Position numbers and translations under genes: made by a program
In this document: positions 61,892 through 61,992 of the stretch, piece after piece
How the letters are laid out: every line of letters starts with the position of its first letter
Position numbering within the stretch: position 1 is the first letter of the stretch
Notes under the pieces: model-generated
Seen by the model: only the letters and a program-made list of their open reading frames with translations
The model's database searches: none
What the model was told of the DNA's origin: nothing
DNA from: Gordoniibacillus chartarius
GTDB lineage: Bacteria; Bacillota; Bacilli; Paenibacillales; NBRC-103111
Reading direction: 5' to 3'
DNA length: 61,992 nucleotides
Assembly: GCF_042432825.1 (NCBI RefSeq)
Contig: NZ_JBHLWN010000111.1
Coordinates: 1-61,992, forward strand

Positions 61892-61992
61892 TACATTCGA
61901 AGACCTATTGCATCGAGAATGAGCTGAATTTATCCTGAATTTCGAAAGTACTGCGCATTAAAAACATAAAAAGGGCTCCAAATCTTTGGTAG
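61892..61992. other. Window edge
   Basis: AT-rich end of the window. I see no feature in it. Confidence 0.4.

Overview
The window looks like a chromosomal segment of a spore-forming, polysaccharide-degrading member of the Firmicutes, most like Paenibacillus or a close relative. The reasons are an alpha/beta-type small acid-soluble spore protein gene with a sigma-G-type promoter, ytaF, a DNA polymerase I without proofreading residues, strong AGGAGG ribosome sites, several TTG/GTG starts, YesM/YesN-type two-component pairs beside sugar ABC transporters, and many secreted glycosidases. Gene functions are assigned from motifs and family knowledge; no search was run.

Layout. 0.35-2.5 kb: a 7TM sensor kinase and a 41-residue protein. 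2.6-8.4 kb (minus): sensor kinase, AraC-type response regulator, sugar-binding lipoprotein and two permeases, with cre-like sites before the lipoprotein gene. 8.6-12.1 kb (minus): a membrane protein, then gntR-uxuA-uxuB for glucuronate catabolism with a palindromic operator. 12.2-14.9 kb: an AT-rich pair, an alpha/beta hydrolase and a Tat-exported beta-helix protein. 15.0-20.2 kb: GH26 mannanase-like enzyme and AraC regulator divergent from a GH42 beta-galactosidase. 20.2-22.9 kb: membrane protein/TetR pair, hypothetical protein, nrdR, SASP. 23.0-28.6 kb (minus): polA-mutM-ytaF-coaE-lytic transglycosylase. 28.6-36 kb: a HAD protein, an EAL-CBS-GGDEF cyclic-di-GMP protein, then pstS-pstC-pstA-pstB-phoU. 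36-46 kb: chemoreceptor, NlpC/P60 hydrolase, esterase, small proteins, MpsC-like protein, an SLH-gene remnant, prohibitin-like protein and an OmpR/kinase pair. 46-54 kb: YwaF-like protein, htpG with a CIRCE element, SH3-repeat secreted protein, Gfo/Idh oxidoreductase with AraC regulator, and beta-amylase. 54-62 kb: an AT-richer, sparsely filled stretch with a Calx-beta protein, small membrane proteins, a Cache chemoreceptor and a broken SDR fragment.

The most informative signal is regulatory. Three minus-strand promoters, before pstS, before pstC and before the EAL-CBS-GGDEF gene, share one geometry: four TTnACA-type hexamers at an exact 11-bp pitch, then 9 nt, then a -10 hexamer. This is the PhoP-box layout known from Bacillus. 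It predicts that phosphate starvation switches on a cyclic-di-GMP phosphodiesterase-type protein together with the Pst transporter. That link is an inference from sequence and is the item most worth testing. No tRNA, rRNA, CRISPR array, prophage or insertion sequence was recognised.
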